A stretch of 64,000 nt of DNA from Castellaniella sp. MT123 (GCF_039614765.1 NZ_CP154879.1:1984001-2048000); one strand, 5' to 3'. Positions 33,526 through 43,854 are shown, counted from the first letter of the stretch. Numbers and translations: made by a program. The notes: generated by a model not told the origin, from the sequence alone.

Positions 33526-35292
33526 ATGCATTTTTTGACTCAACCACCCCGTTTTCTTTTTTTCACCGGCAAGGGGGGCGTCGGCAAGACTTCCATCGCC
33601 TGCGCAACGGCGGTACAACTGGCCGCGCAGGGTCAGCGCGTGCTGCTAGTCAGCACCGACCCTGCTTCCAACGTGGGGCAGGTTTTCGGTGAGCACATTG
33701 GCAACCGCATCACGGCAATTACCACAGTACCGAACCTGTGGGCGCTGGAAATCGATCCGCAGGCGGCGGCACAAGCCTACCGCGACCGCATTGCGGGGCC
33801 TGTGCGGGGCGTCCTGCCGGACGATGTGGTCAGAGGCATCGAAGAATCCCTGTCAGGCGCGTGCACGACGGAAATCGCTGCCTTCGATGAGTTCACAGCC
33901 TTGCTGACTGACGCTGCGTTGGTGCAAAACTATGAGCATGTCATTTTCGATACGGCGCCTACCGGACACACCATCCGTCTGCTGCAACTGCCTGGCGCAT
34001 GGAGCGGCTTTCTGGAAGCGGGCAAAGGCGATGCGTCATGTCTTGGCCCTTTGGCGGGGCTGGAAAAGCAGCGCAGCCAATACAAGGCTGCCGTGAAAGC
34101 ATTAGCTGATCCCCTGCGAACCCGCCTGGTGCTGGTGGCCCGCGCACAGCGCACTGCGCTGCGCGAGGCTGCACGCACCCACGAAGAACTGGCCGCCATC
34201 GGCCTGTCGCAGCAGTACTTGGTCATCAATGGCGTCTTCCCCGCTGGCGAGACCGAAAACGATGCCCTGGCCACCGCTATCTACAACAGAGAACAGGCCA
34301 CGTTGGCCGCCATCCCGCAGGGGCTCCAGGCGCTACCTCAAGATCAGATCGCACTCAAACCATTCAATCTCGTGGGCCTCGAGGCCTTGCACCAACTGCT
34401 GGTCAATACCGACGCCACACCGGACACCAATGCCGCTGAACTGCCGGCCCGGCTGGATGCGCCAGACTTGTCCTCCCTGGTCGATGAGATTGCCGCCGAT
34501 GGGCACGGGCTGGTCATGGTGATGGGCAAGGGTGGCGTAGGCAAGACCACGCTGGCCGCGGCCATTGCCGTGGAACTCGCCAGCCGAGGGCTGCCTGTCC
34601 ATCTGACCACCTCGGATCCGGCTGCGCATCTGGCCGATACGCTGGAAGGTTCGTTGCCTGACTTGACGCTCAGCCGCATCGACCCGGAGGAAGCGACGGC
34701 ACGCTATCGCCAGCACGTCATGAACACCAAGGGCGCTCAGCTCGATGCCGAAGGCCGCGCGCTGCTGGAAGAAGACCTGCGTTCGCCTTGTACCGAGGAA
34801 ATTGCGGTATTCCAGGCGTTCTCTCGTGCCATCCGCGAAGGGGGAAGGAAGTTCGTGGTGATGGATACTGCGCCCACCGGTCACACCTTGCTGCTGCTCG
34901 ACGCCACCGGCGCGTACCACCGTGACATCGCCCGGCAAATGGGCGAGACGGGCGTTCACTTCACCACGCCGATGATGCAGTTGCAAGATCCCAAGCAGAC
35001 CAAGGTGCTCATCGTTACCTTGGCCGAAACCACACCCGTACTGGAAGCGGCCAACCTACAAGACGATCTGCGCCGCGCAGGCATCGAGCCGTGGGCCTGG
35101 GTCGTCAATAACAGCGTGGCGGCCGCACATCCGCATTCCTCGCTGCTGCGCCAGCGCGCGCGCAACGAATTGCGGGAAATCGAGGCTGTGGCCACGCGAC
35201 ATGCCCGACGCCATGCTGTCGTTCCCCTGTTGACCGAGGAACCGGTGGGGGTGGAGCGTCTGCGGGCCTTGGTGAACTTGAAAGTTTCATGA
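33526..35292 (+). CDS. arsA: Arsenite/antimonite-stimulated ATPase ArsA
   Basis: A 588-residue ArsA with two homologous ATPase halves. P-loops GKGGVGKT are at residues 15-22 and 334-341, and the signal-transduction DTAPTGHT motifs start at D142 and D447. The three arsenite-binding cysteines occupy the same numbers as in the R773 enzyme: C113, C172 and C422. The ATG (MHFLTQPPRFLFF) has a CAGGAGG ribosome binding site. ArsA normally energises the membrane pump ArsB, which is not present downstream; the operon ends shortly after this gene. All catalytic and metal residues look intact, so the ATPase is probably functional. Its membrane partner must be elsewhere, or the system is crippled. Confidence 0.95.
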   Translation: MHFLTQPPRFLFFTGKGGVGKTSIACATAVQLAAQGQRVLLVSTDPASNVGQVFGEHIGNRITAITTVPNLWALEIDPQAAAQAYRDRIAGPVRGVLPDDVVRGIEESLSGACTTEIAAFDEFTALLTDAALVQNYEHVIFDTAPTGHTIRLLQLPGAWSGFLEAGKGDASCLGPLAGLEKQRSQYKAAVKALADPLRTRLVLVARAQRTALREAARTHEELAAIGLSQQYLVINGVFPAGETENDALATAIYNREQATLAAIPQGLQALPQDQIALKPFNLVGLEALHQLLVNTDATPDTNAAELPARLDAPDLSSLVDEIAADGHGLVMVMGKGGVGKTTLAAAIAVELASRGLPVHLTTSDPAAHLADTLEGSLPDLTLSRIDPEEATARYRQHVMNTKGAQLDAEGRALLEEDLRSPCTEEIAVFQAFSRAIREGGRKFVVMDTAPTGHTLLLLDATGAYHRDIARQMGETGVHFTTPMMQLQDPKQTKVLIVTLAETTPVLEAANLQDDLRRAGIEPWAWVVNNSVAAAHPHSSLLRQRARNELREIEAVATRHARRHAVVPLLTEEPVGVERLRALVNLKVS

Positions 35293-35339
35293 AATTTGTT
35301 TTCCGCCACCCCCACAAACCCCTGAACCGAGGTCATGGC

Positions 35340-35408
35340 ATGAGCCAAATCACCATCGTGGTCACGCCGCTGGGCACGCGCCTGTGCCGTCCTTCGGAAA
35401 CCGTATAG
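35340..35408 (+). pseudogene. Short truncated frame after arsA, possible arsC start remnant
   Basis: After the arsA stop, an ATG opens a frame of only 22 codons reading MSQITIVVTPLGTRLCRPSE before an early stop. The first six residues and the spaced P-x-G-T resemble the start of glutaredoxin-type ArsC (MSNITI, then P-x-C-G-T-S), which often follows in ars operons. It then diverges at once. This may be the cut end of an ars gene at the right boundary of an acquired segment, or a chance frame. The stop lies 33 bases before the end of the convergent CitE-like gene. Confidence 0.35.
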
Positions 35409-35441
35409 GTTTTCATACCGACGGATCCTTGTCTTGCGGGT

Positions 35442-36260
35442 TCATGCGGCGTGTTCCAGGACGCGGCGGGCGCGTTCGATCAGCGGCAGGTCAATCATGC
35501 GGCCATCCAGGCGGAAGATGTAGTCGCCTGTGCTGTCGGCATGGTCCACCACGCGTCGCGCCCAGTCGACTTCGTCGGGCTGGGGCCGGTAGGCCTGATG
35601 CGCCACCGACACCTGCGCCGGGTGGATGCACAGCATGCCGCCAAAGCCCATATCGCTGGCCAGGGTGGCCGTCCGCAGCAACCCGTCCGGATCGGAAAAA
35701 TCCATATAGACCGTGTCCAGGGGGTCGGCCAGGCCATGCATGCGACTGGCCTGCAGGATCTGGAAGCGCACCTGATCCAGGATCCGCTGCGCGCCTTCGG
35801 TTTGCGGCCGGGTGCCGAATTCGACCATCAGATCCAGGATCCCGAAAGACAGGCGCACGACGCCGTTGGCCTCGGCGATGCGATCCAGGACCCGCAATCC
35901 GGACGCCGATTCGATCACCGGCATCAACGGCTTGCCGGCGCCCGACACGATATAGACGTGTTCGGCCGCCTGGGCCTTGGGCAGGACGATACCGGCGATG
36001 GCCGGCGAAGACCGGCACACGGCCAGATCGTCGTCGAACCAGGGGGTGGTCCCGTCATTGATGCGCACCCACAGGCGTTCCCGGGGGTGATCCGCCGTGT
36101 AACGGACCAGCGCGTCGCGCGCCTCGGCCTTGGCTTCCGGCGCCACCGAGTCTTCCAGATCGATGATGACGGCATCCGCCCCGCTGGCGATGGCCTTCGG
36201 GAAACGGTCCGGCCGGCTGGCGGGAACGAACAGCGCCGTGCGCATCAAGGTGTCGTGCAT
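35442..36260 (-). CDS. CitE-like HpcH/HpaI-family CoA-ester lyase
   Basis: A 272-residue protein of the citrate lyase beta-subunit-like family (CitE/Mcl1/Ccl), which cleave acyl-CoA esters such as malyl- or citramalyl-CoA using Mg2+. Motifs: LFVPASRPDRFPKAIASGAD, VIIDLEDSVAPEAKAEARD (metal-site acidic residues), WVRINDGTTPW, VIESASGLRVLDRI (metal-binding glutamate) and FGGMLCIHPAQVSVAHQAY. I start it at the ATG preceded by GGGGGAT. It is the last gene of a three-gene operon after a class I fumarase and an enoyl-CoA hydratase-like gene. Its substrate is not fixed; a citramalyl-CoA or malyl-CoA lyase role would fit the neighbours. Confidence 0.85.
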   Translation of the reverse strand: MHDTLMRTALFVPASRPDRFPKAIASGADAVIIDLEDSVAPEAKAEARDALVRYTADHPRERLWVRINDGTTPWFDDDLAVCRSSPAIAGIVLPKAQAAEHVYIVSGAGKPLMPVIESASGLRVLDRIAEANGVVRLSFGILDLMVEFGTRPQTEGAQRILDQVRFQILQASRMHGLADPLDTVYMDFSDPDGLLRTATLASDMGFGGMLCIHPAQVSVAHQAYRPQPDEVDWARRVVDHADSTGDYIFRLDGRMIDLPLIERARRVLEHAA

Positions 36261-36290
36261 GGTATCCCCCATATGCAATCAAAGACGTCT

Positions 36291-37814
36291 TCAGGCCCCG
36301 GCGGGAACCTGCCGCGCCGCGATCCGCTTCCGCCATTCCTGGGGACCGGTCTTGTGCACCGAAACCCCCTGGGCATCGACCGCCACCGTGACCGGCATGT
36401 CCTGGACCTGGAACTCGTAGATGGCTTCCATGCCGAGGTCTTCGAAGCCGACCACCCGGGCGGCGCGAATGGCCTTGGACACCAGGTAGGCCGAACCGCC
36501 CACGGCCATCAAATAGGCCGAGCCATGGCGGCGAATCGATTCGATGGCATCGGGGCCGCGCTCGGCCTTGCCGATCATGGCCAGCAGGCCGGTCTGCCCA
36601 AGCATCATATCGGTAAACGCATCCATGCGCGTGGACGTGGTGGGGCCCGCTGGGCCAACGACCTCGTCACGCACCGGATCGACCGGGCCCACGTAGTAGA
36701 TGACCCTGCCGGCGAAATCCACCGGCAGGGACTCGCCGCGCGCCAGCATGTCCTGGATGCGCTTGTGGGCCGCGTCACGCCCGGTCAGGATATTGCCCGA
36801 CAGCAGCAGGCGCTCGCCGGGCTTCCAGGAGGCGACCTCTTCCCGCGTGAGCGTGTCCAGGTTGACCTGGCGCGACGCTTTGTAGTCGGGCTTCCAGTGA
36901 ACTTCCGGCCATTCGGACAGGGAGGGCGGCGTCAGGGCGGCCGGGCCGCTGCCATCCAGCGCGAAATGCACGTGGCGCGTGGCGGCGCAGTTGGGGATCA
37001 TGGCGACGGGCTTGGACGCCGCGTGCGTCGGACAGGTCATGATTTTCACGTCCAGCACCGTGGTCAGGCCGCCCAGGCCCTGGGCGCCGATCCCCAGCGC
37101 ATTGACCTTCTGGTAGAGTTCGATGCGCAGTTCTTCGAGCTTGCTTTGCGGGCCGCGTTGCAGCAGCTCGTACATGTCGATGTCCTGCATCAGGGATTGC
37201 TTGGCCATGAGCATCGCCTTTTCCGCCGTGCCGCCCACGCCGATCCCCAGCATGCCGGGCGGGCACCAGCCGGCGCCCATGTGCGGCACGGTCTGCAGCA
37301 CCCAATCCACCAGCGAATCGCTGGGGTTGAGCATGGCGAATTTGGTCTTGTTTTCCGAGCCGCCGCCCTTGGCCGCCACCTGCACGTCCACGGTATCGCC
37401 CGGAACCAATTCGACCTGCAGCACGCAGGGGGTGTTGTCGCGGGTGTTGCGGCGCGTGAACAGAGGGTCGTCCAGCACCGAGGCGCGCAGCGGATTGTCC
37501 GGATTGGTGTAGCCCCGGCGTACGCCCTCGTCGCAGAGTTCCTGCAGGCTGCGGCGCGTGTCGAAGCGCACGTCCATGCCGATCTTCATGAAGACATTGA
37601 CGATGCCGGTGTCCTGGCAGATCGGCCGATGACCCTCGGCGCACATGCGCGAGTTGGTCAGGATCTGCGCGATCGCATCGCGCGCGGCCGGGCTTTCCTC
37701 GACCTCGTAGGCGCGCGCCAGATGCCGAATGTAATCCAGCGGGTGATAGATGCTGATGAACTGGACGGCGTCCTCGATCGACTGGATCAGGTCGCGTTCG
37801 GTGATGGTGGTCAT
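36291..37814 (-). CDS. fumA: Class I (iron-sulfur) fumarate hydratase
   Basis: A 507-residue class I fumarase, an oxygen-sensitive [4Fe-4S] hydratase interconverting fumarate and malate; some homologues also hydrate mesaconate. Visible motifs: [15 protein letters not shown] (cluster cysteine C66), [46 protein letters not shown] and [16 protein letters not shown]. The C-terminal domain has [16 protein letters not shown] and [17 protein letters not shown]. The ATG ([15 protein letters not shown]) overlaps the stop of the upstream hydratase gene by one base (TAATG). A longer frame into that gene is read-through. Gene symbol by family only; the neighbouring CitE-like lyase leaves open a mesaconase role. 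Confidence 0.93.
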   Translation of the reverse strand: MTTITERDLIQSIEDAVQFISIYHPLDYIRHLARAYEVEESPAARDAIAQILTNSRMCAEGHRPICQDTGIVNVFMKIGMDVRFDTRRSLQELCDEGVRRGYTNPDNPLRASVLDDPLFTRRNTRDNTPCVLQVELVPGDTVDVQVAAKGGGSENKTKFAMLNPSDSLVDWVLQTVPHMGAGWCPPGMLGIGVGGTAEKAMLMAKQSLMQDIDMYELLQRGPQSKLEELRIELYQKVNALGIGAQGLGGLTTVLDVKIMTCPTHAASKPVAMIPNCAATRHVHFALDGSGPAALTPPSLSEWPEVHWKPDYKASRQVNLDTLTREEVASWKPGERLLLSGNILTGRDAAHKRIQDMLARGESLPVDFAGRVIYYVGPVDPVRDEVVGPAGPTTSTRMDAFTDMMLGQTGLLAMIGKAERGPDAIESIRRHGSAYLMAVGGSAYLVSKAIRAARVVGFEDLGMEAIYEFQVQDMPVTVAVDAQGVSVHKTGPQEWRKRIAARQVPAGA

Positions 37815-38581
37815 TATTTTCCTTTCCAGACCGGTTGTCGTTTCTCGGCGAACGCGGTGGCGCCTTCGCGCGCGTCCTCCGAGGTGAAGATATGGGCGAT
37901 ACGCGGGCGCTGCAGATCGAACATGTCGTCCGGACGCCAGTTGCGCGACTGCGCGATGATGGATTTGGCCGTGCGCACCGCCAGCGGACCATTGGCGGCG
38001 ATGGTCCGCGCCAATCCCAGGGCCGCATCCAGCGCACCGCCCGGATCGGCCAGGCGATTGACCAGCCCCAGCTGATGCAGGCGTTCGGCCGTCAGGAAGT
38101 CGCCCGTCAGGACAGCCTCCATGGCAACGTGATAGGGAATGCGCGCAGGCAGCCGCAACATACCGCCGGAGCCCGGCACCAGCCCGCGCTTGACCTCTGG
38201 CAGGCCGAAATTCGCATCCCGGGCCGCGACGATCAGATCGCAGGCGAGTGCGATCTCGCAGCCGCCGGCCAGCGCGTAGCCCTCGACGGCGGCGATCAGC
38301 GGTTTTTGCGGGGGACGTTCGCACAGCCCGCCGAACCCCCGGTCACCGACATACGGTCGCTGGCCGGTGGCGGCGAAAGCCTTCAGATCCATGCCGGAAC
38401 AGAAGTTCCCGCCCGCCCCGGTCAGCACGCCCAGCCGCAGCGCGGGGTCGGCGTCCAGGGTATCCAGTGCGGCGGCCAGCGCCTGCGCGGTTTCCAGATT
38501 CACGGCGTTGCGCGCCTGCGGCCGGTTCAGACGCAGGACCAGAATCCCGTCCTGCCGCTGGACTTCGAGGCAATCGCTCAT
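37814..38581 (-). CDS. Enoyl-CoA hydratase/isomerase (crotonase) family protein
   Basis: A 255-residue crotonase-fold protein. Oxyanion-hole segments are [19 protein letters not shown] and [19 protein letters not shown]; the catalytic region has [21 protein letters not shown], with a glutamate at the usual general-base place and glycines where the second glutamate can lie. The C-terminal [14 protein letters not shown] and [12 protein letters not shown] are typical. The ATG has GGAG six bases upstream; a longer frame is read-through. It is the first gene of the operon with class I fumarase and CitE-like lyase, divergent from glyQ. The substrate may be a branched or unsaturated C4-C5 acyl-CoA, but this is not determined. 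Confidence 0.88.
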   Translation of the reverse strand: MSDCLEVQRQDGILVLRLNRPQARNAVNLETAQALAAALDTLDADPALRLGVLTGAGGNFCSGMDLKAFAATGQRPYVGDRGFGGLCERPPQKPLIAAVEGYALAGGCEIALACDLIVAARDANFGLPEVKRGLVPGSGGMLRLPARIPYHVAMEAVLTGDFLTAERLHQLGLVNRLADPGGALDAALGLARTIAANGPLAVRTAKSIIAQSRNWRPDDMFDLQRPRIAHIFTSEDAREGATAFAEKRQPVWKGK

Positions 38582-38677
38582 GTGTTCTCCGACAAAGTGG
38601 ATAAAATGGCCGTTTCGGGTGCAGCCCGCACTGTACCCGAGTTTCAGATACGAACCTCGCGGATTGTCCGCCACGTC

Positions 38678-39574
38678 ATGCTCACATTCCAACAACTGAT
38701 TTTATCGCTCCAGCAATACTGGGACAGGCAGGGATGCACCCTGCTGCAGCCCTACGACATGGAAGTCGGGGCCGGCACCTCGCACACAGCCACGTTCCTG
38801 CGCGCCATCGGCCCGGAACCCTGGCGGGCCGCCTACGTCCAGCCGTCGCGCCGCCCGAAGGACGGGCGCTACGGCGACAACCCGAACCGGCTGCAACACT
38901 ATTATCAGTTTCAGGTGGTCCTGAAACCGGCCCCGACCAATATCCTGGACCTGTACATCGGGTCGCTGCAGGTGCTGGGGATCGATCCGCAACAGCACGA
39001 CATCCGCTTCGTCGAGGATGACTGGGAAAACCCCACACTGGGCGCCTGGGGCCTGGGCTGGGAGGTCTGGCTCAACGGCATGGAAGTCACCCAGTTCACC
39101 TACTTCCAGCAGGTCGGCGGCCTGGACTGCAATCCGACCACCGGCGAGATCACCTACGGCCTGGAACGCCTGGCCATGTACCTGCAGGGCGTGGAATCGG
39201 TCTATGACCTGGTCTGGACCGAAACTCCCGACGGCCATCGCGTCTTCTACCGGGACGTGTTCCACCAGAACGAGGTGGAACAGTCGACCTACAACTTCGA
39301 ATACGCCTCCACATCCATGCTGTTTTCCCATTTCAACGACTACGAGGCCGAGGCCACGCGCCTGATTCAGGTCCCGCTGGCCCTGCCGGCCTACGAGGCC
39401 ACCCTGAAGGCCGCGCACACGTTCAACCTGCTGGACGCCCGGGGCGCCATCAGCGTCACCGAACGCGCCACGTACATCGGCCGCATCCGCAATCTGTCGC
39501 GCGCCGTGGCCCAGGCCTATCTCGACTCGCGCGAACGGCTGGGCTTTCCGATGCTGCGGGAGGTGCAGGCATGA
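38678..39574 (+). CDS. glyQ: Glycine--tRNA ligase alpha subunit
   Basis: A 298-residue catalytic alpha subunit of the heterotetrameric bacterial glycyl-tRNA synthetase. It begins [20 protein letters not shown], the universal family start, and continues with [36 protein letters not shown] and the C-terminal [20 protein letters not shown]. Its stop overlaps the glyS start by 4 bases (ATGA). The long frame reaching upstream is an antisense read-through over the crotonase gene. It is the first gene of a conserved glyQ-glyS-gmhB-plsC-ygjP run. Confidence 0.97.
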   Translation: MLTFQQLILSLQQYWDRQGCTLLQPYDMEVGAGTSHTATFLRAIGPEPWRAAYVQPSRRPKDGRYGDNPNRLQHYYQFQVVLKPAPTNILDLYIGSLQVLGIDPQQHDIRFVEDDWENPTLGAWGLGWEVWLNGMEVTQFTYFQQVGGLDCNPTTGEITYGLERLAMYLQGVESVYDLVWTETPDGHRVFYRDVFHQNEVEQSTYNFEYASTSMLFSHFNDYEAEATRLIQVPLALPAYEATLKAAHTFNLLDARGAISVTERATYIGRIRNLSRAVAQAYLDSRERLGFPMLREVQA

Positions 39575-41703
39575 GCACCCGCCCCCTGATCGTCGAACTG
39601 GTCACCGAGGAACTCCCCCCGAAGGTTCTGAACGCGCTGGGCGAGGCCTTTGCCACCGGTATCCGCGCCATCCTCCAGGGCCAGCACCTGCTGGCCGACG
39701 GCTGCGACTGCACGGCGTTTGCCAGCCCACGCCGGCTGGCCGTGCGCCTGAGCGCTGTCCTGGACCAGGCACCGGACCAGTCCTTTGCCGAAAAACTGAT
39801 GCCCGCGACCATCGGCCTGGATGCCCAGGGCGCGGCCACCCCCGCCCTGCTGAAGAAGCTCCAGGCCAAAGGCCTAGCGCACCTGACGCCGTCCGATCTG
39901 ACGCGCCACCACGATGGCAAGCAGGACGTCCTGTTCGCCGAAGGCACTGCGGCTGGCGCACGGCTGGCCGATGGCCTGCAGCAGGCCCTGGAACATGCGG
40001 TCACCCATCTGCCGATCCCCAAGGTCATGCAGTATCAACTGGCCGACGGGCATACCAGCGTCAAATTCGTGCGCCCGGCGCATCAGCTGCTGGCCCTGTG
40101 GGGCGATGCTATCGTCCCAGTCCGGATCCTGGGCCTGCAGGCTGACCGCGTCACGCGCGGCCATCGTTTCCTGTGCCAGGAACCGATCACGATCGCCTCA
40201 GCGGACGACTGGGCCGGCCAGCTGTCCAGCCTGGGTCATGTGATCCCCGGCTTTGCCGAACGACGCACCCGGATCGCCGGCCAATTGGCCGAATCATCGG
40301 CTGCGCTGGGGGCGACCATCGGGGTATCCCCAGAGGCCGACGCCCTGCTCGACGAAGTCACGGCCCTGGTCGAATGGCCCACGGTCTACGTCGGCGCCTT
40401 CGAGGAAGCCTTCCTGGCCGTGCCGCCGGAATGCCTCATCCTGACGATGCGGTTGAACCAGAAATATTTCCCGCTGTTCGATCCGGCGACCGGAGCCCTG
40501 ACCCACCGGTTCCTGATCGTCAGCAACATGTGCCCACAGGATCCGTCCTTCATCATTCAGGGCAACCAGCGCGTGGTGCGCCCGCGTCTGGCCGATGCCC
40601 AGTTCTTCTACCAGACCGACCTGAAGACCCCGCTGGCCAACCGGGTGGCCGATCTGGGGCACAGCGTCTATCACCACAAACTGGGCAGCCAGCTGCAACG
40701 CACCGAACGCGTCCAGGCCCTGGCGCGATGGCTGGCGCCGCTGCTGGGCGGCTCCACGGAATCCGCCGGGCGCGCCGCCTGGCTGGCGCATGCCGATCTG
40801 GGCACCCAGATGGTGGGCGAATTCCCGGAACTCCAGGGCATCATGGGCGCCTATTACGCCAGACACGACGGCGAAGCCGCCGATGTGGTGCGCGCCCTGC
40901 GCGACCAGTACCGCATCCGCCTGGACGACGCCGTCACGGCCGACACGCTCACGGCGGCCGTCCTGTTCATGGCCGAACGCGCCGAAACCCTGGTCGGGAT
41001 CTGGGGCATCGGTCTGGCCCCCACCGGCGAGCGCGATCCCTATGGCTTGCGCCGCGCCGCCCTGGGCTTGATCAGCGCCTACGAACAACTGACGGCCGGC
41101 GGCTGGCTGCAGGCCAGCCAGGATTCTCCGGCACGTCTGGGCGCCCTGCTGGCTCAGGCGGCGGCAGGTTTCGCCCCAGGCACCCTGGCCGACGGCACGG
41201 TCGATGCCGTGCTGGACTTCGTCTACGAACGCTATCGCAATCAGCTGACCGCCGCCTGCGACCGCACCGCCGTCGACGCCGTTCTGGCCCTGCGCCCGCC
41301 TCTGCATCAGGTCGCTGCGCGCGTCGCGGCCTGCATGGAATTCGCCGCCCTGCCCGAGGCCGAATCCCTGGCCGCCGCCAACAAGCGCGTCAGCAACCTG
41401 CTGAAGAAGGCGGACGACACCCTGCCCGCCTTCGATGCCAGCCTGCTGGCCGAAGCCGCCGAGCGGCAGCTGGCGGACACCATTGCCCGCCTGGAACCCC
41501 AGGCCACCGCCGAACTGCAAGCCGGCAACTTCACGGCCAGTCTGGCCGTGCTGGCACAGGCTCGCGCCGCAGTGGACCAGTTCTTCACCGACGTCATGGT
41601 GATGGCCGACGATGCAAAGGTTCGCGCCAACCGGCTGGCCCTGCTGCAATCGCTGCATCGCCTGATGAATCAGGTCGCCGACCTCTCGAGGCTCGCGCAG
41701 TGA
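39571..41703 (+). CDS. glyS: Glycine--tRNA ligase beta subunit
   Basis: A 710-residue beta subunit of glycyl-tRNA synthetase, needed for tRNA binding and activity with GlyQ. Family landmarks: [20 protein letters not shown] at the start, [38 protein letters not shown]-type dimer region [20 protein letters not shown], and [13 protein letters not shown] in the HD-like domain. The C-terminal part ends [20 protein letters not shown], the anticodon-binding region. It overlaps glyQ by 4 bases and gmhB by 4 bases. Frame is intact. Confidence 0.96.
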   Translation: MSTRPLIVELVTEELPPKVLNALGEAFATGIRAILQGQHLLADGCDCTAFASPRRLAVRLSAVLDQAPDQSFAEKLMPATIGLDAQGAATPALLKKLQAKGLAHLTPSDLTRHHDGKQDVLFAEGTAAGARLADGLQQALEHAVTHLPIPKVMQYQLADGHTSVKFVRPAHQLLALWGDAIVPVRILGLQADRVTRGHRFLCQEPITIASADDWAGQLSSLGHVIPGFAERRTRIAGQLAESSAALGATIGVSPEADALLDEVTALVEWPTVYVGAFEEAFLAVPPECLILTMRLNQKYFPLFDPATGALTHRFLIVSNMCPQDPSFIIQGNQRVVRPRLADAQFFYQTDLKTPLANRVADLGHSVYHHKLGSQLQRTERVQALARWLAPLLGGSTESAGRAAWLAHADLGTQMVGEFPELQGIMGAYYARHDGEAADVVRALRDQYRIRLDDAVTADTLTAAVLFMAERAETLVGIWGIGLAPTGERDPYGLRRAALGLISAYEQLTAGGWLQASQDSPARLGALLAQAAAGFAPGTLADGTVDAVLDFVYERYRNQLTAACDRTAVDAVLALRPPLHQVAARVAACMEFAALPEAESLAAANKRVSNLLKKADDTLPAFDASLLAEAAERQLADTIARLEPQATAELQAGNFTASLAVLAQARAAVDQFFTDVMVMADDAKVRANRLALLQSLHRLMNQVADLSRLAQ

Positions 41704-42254
41704 AGCTCATCATCCTGGATCGGGACGGCGTCATCAATCAGGACAGCGACGCCTTCGTCAAATCACCGGACGAGTGGATCCCCATTCCCGGCAGCCTGGA
41801 AGCGATCGGCCGCCTGAGCCACGCCGGCTGGCGCGTGGTGGTCGCCAGCAATCAGTCCGGCATTGCCCGCGGCCTGTTTTCCATGGAAACGCTGGGGGCC
41901 ATCCACACCCGTATGCGCCAGGCGGTGGCCGAGGCCGGCGGGCGCATCGATGCGATCTTTTTCTGCCCGCATGGTCCGGACGAGGCCTGCACCTGCCGCA
42001 AGCCCCTGCCCGGGATGCTCTACGACATCGCGCACCGGATGGACGTGCATCTGGACGGCGTACCCCTCGTGGGCGACAGCCTGCGGGATCTGCAGGCCGC
42101 CGCCGCGGCCGGCTGCACGCCGTGGCTGGTCCTGACCGGCAAGGGCAACAAGACCTGGGAGACTTCCGGCACCAGCGGGGAACTGCCCGCCGGCACGGAA
42201 GTGCGCAACGATCTGGCCGCTGTGGCCGATGCCCTGCTCAAGGCCAATTCATGA
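41700..42254 (+). CDS. gmhB: D-glycero-beta-D-manno-heptose-1,7-bisphosphate 7-phosphatase
   Basis: A 184-residue HAD-superfamily phosphatase that makes heptose-1-phosphate for the LPS inner core. It starts with GTG overlapping the glyS stop (GTGA). HAD motifs are LILDRDGVINQDSDAFV, the SNQSGIARG loop and VPLVGDSLRDLQAAAAAG. The zinc-binding motif CPHGPDEACTCRKPLPGM is diagnostic of GmhB. It overlaps plsC by 4 bases. In the family the enzyme acts in the cytoplasm on the ADP-heptose pathway. Assignment is firm. Confidence 0.94.
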   Translation: MKLIILDRDGVINQDSDAFVKSPDEWIPIPGSLEAIGRLSHAGWRVVVASNQSGIARGLFSMETLGAIHTRMRQAVAEAGGRIDAIFFCPHGPDEACTCRKPLPGMLYDIAHRMDVHLDGVPLVGDSLRDLQAAAAAGCTPWLVLTGKGNKTWETSGTSGELPAGTEVRNDLAAVADALLKANS

Positions 42255-42979
42255 CCTTTCTGCGTTCCGCCCTGTACATGGTCTTCCTGGTCGTGACGGT
42301 GATCCCCTATGCCCTGTGCTGCGTCCTGTGGGCGCCGCTGCCGCTCGTCTGGCGCTACCGCCTTACCTTGGGCTGGCCTCGTCTGGCTCTGTGGGGCGCG
42401 CGCTGGATCCTCGGCATCCGCTACCAGGCGCGCGGCATGGAGCATCTGCCCGATGGGCCCGCCATCATCCTGTCCAAGCATCAATCGGCCTGGGAAACGC
42501 TGTACTTCGCCGTCAAGCTGCCCCGCCACGTGGTCTTCGTCTATAAAAAGGAACTGCACTACGTTCCTTTTTTCGGCTGGAGCCTGGCCCTGCTGAGCAT
42601 GATCCCTATCGACCGGACAAAAGGCCGCGAGGCCTTCGATCAGGTGGTGAGCATTGGCGGCCAGCGTCTGCGCGAGGGACGCTGGCCCGTGTTGTTTCCC
42701 GAAGGCACCCGGGTCGCGCCCGGGGAAACCGGCCGCTACAAACAGGGCGGCACCATGCTGGCCTGCAAGACCGGAACCCCGGTCATCCCGGTGGCCCACA
42801 ATGCGGGGGAACGCTGGCCGCGCAACGCCTTCCTGAAGACCCCGGGGCTAGTGACCGTCTCGTTCGGCCCCGCGCTGGATCCGGCCGGATACACGTCGGC
42901 CACCCTGAACCACGCCGTACGCGACTGGATCGAGGCCGAGATGCGACGCCTGAACCCCGAACGCTATGCCGACCGGTGA
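42251..42979 (+). CDS. plsC: 1-acyl-sn-glycerol-3-phosphate acyltransferase (PlsC-like)
   Basis: A 242-residue membrane acyltransferase that converts lysophosphatidic acid to phosphatidic acid in phospholipid synthesis. An N-terminal hydrophobic segment (residues 4-32) anchors it. The catalytic HX4E box is SKHQSAWETLYF, followed by acceptor motif VLFPEGTRVAPGE and a third block PVIPVAHNAGERWPR. It follows gmhB with a 4-base overlap and overlaps the next gene by 14 bases. Related LPS or phospholipid acyltransferases have the same motifs, so acyl-acceptor specificity is assigned by family similarity. Confidence 0.9.
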   Translation: MTFLRSALYMVFLVVTVIPYALCCVLWAPLPLVWRYRLTLGWPRLALWGARWILGIRYQARGMEHLPDGPAIILSKHQSAWETLYFAVKLPRHVVFVYKKELHYVPFFGWSLALLSMIPIDRTKGREAFDQVVSIGGQRLREGRWPVLFPEGTRVAPGETGRYKQGGTMLACKTGTPVIPVAHNAGERWPRNAFLKTPGLVTVSFGPALDPAGYTSATLNHAVRDWIEAEMRRLNPERYADR

Positions 42980-43775
42980 CGCAAGGCAGCTCAACCTGTT
43001 CGCCCCGGATCCGTCCTCCAGGATCGATCCGCCCGGCTACGCGCGCCACGACATCCAGCTGAACGGAGAACCCCTGGACTATGCCTTGCGGCGTTCCCGC
43101 CGCAAGACCATCGGCCTGACCATCCGCGAGACCCGCCTGCTGATCCAGGCGCCTACCTGGGCGAGCCGTCGCCAGATCGAGGACGTCATCCGGGAAAAAT
43201 CCACCTGGATCCGGGAAAAGCTGAAGATCAGCCGTGAACGGCTGGAGATCCTGGCACTGCGGGACACCCAGTGGCGTGCCGGCGGCCGGATTCCCTACCT
43301 GGGGGTGATGATCGAATTACAGCTGGATGGCACCCGCGACGCGGACTTCAACGGCGACGCGGACCATCCCGTCGCCGGCAACCGGCTCAGCCTGCCGCTG
43401 CCCGGCACCGCCGATGGCACGCGCATTCAGGAACGAGCCCAGGTCTGGTTGCAGGCCCAGGCGCTGCGCGATTTCGAGCCGCGCCTGCGACACTATCTGG
43501 ACCACGCAGGGCAATGGATCCGGGGCTGGGGCCTGTCGGCCGCCCAGGGCCGCTGGGGATCGTGCAGCGGCCAGCGCCGCATCCGCCTGAACTGGCGTCT
43601 GATTCATCTGCCACCATCGCTGATCGACTACGTGGTGGCGCATGAAGTGGCGCACCTGACGGAAATGAATCACAGCCCGGCCTTCTGGCGCGAGGTGGAC
43701 CGACTGTATCCGGACTTCAAACAGGCCCGAGATGCGCTGGCCCGGCATCACCCGGCGACTCTGCCGCTGTTCTGA
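42966..43775 (+). CDS. YgjP/SprT-like zinc metallopeptidase-family protein (DUF45)
   Basis: A 269-residue protein of the YgjP-like metallopeptidase family. The zinc-binding HExxH motif is [19 protein letters not shown], with a histidine downstream as third ligand. The family's [19 protein letters not shown] and [19 protein letters not shown] (preceding the active site) are clear. Function in vivo is poorly defined; homologues are annotated as predicted metal-dependent hydrolases. It overlaps the end of plsC by 14 bases. The N-terminal 20 residues are variable, and the chosen start is the first ATG in frame. Confidence 0.88.
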   Translation: MPTGDARQLNLFAPDPSSRIDPPGYARHDIQLNGEPLDYALRRSRRKTIGLTIRETRLLIQAPTWASRRQIEDVIREKSTWIREKLKISRERLEILALRDTQWRAGGRIPYLGVMIELQLDGTRDADFNGDADHPVAGNRLSLPLPGTADGTRIQERAQVWLQAQALRDFEPRLRHYLDHAGQWIRGWGLSAAQGRWGSCSGQRRIRLNWRLIHLPPSLIDYVVAHEVAHLTEMNHSPAFWREVDRLYPDFKQARDALARHHPATLPLF

Positions 43776-43854
43776 CGCCCGTCCGGGGGCCGGACAAGAC
43801 GATCGCAGCCGTATTTGCGTATCATGGATGGATAACCCACCCAAGGATCCCACC

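Noticed and set aside
40173-42254. Very long alternative frames over glyS, dctM, gloA-rsmA, surA and lptD
   Set aside because: They are Arg/Gly/Pro-rich shadow frames caused by high GC; the real genes in other frames have clear motifs and starts.
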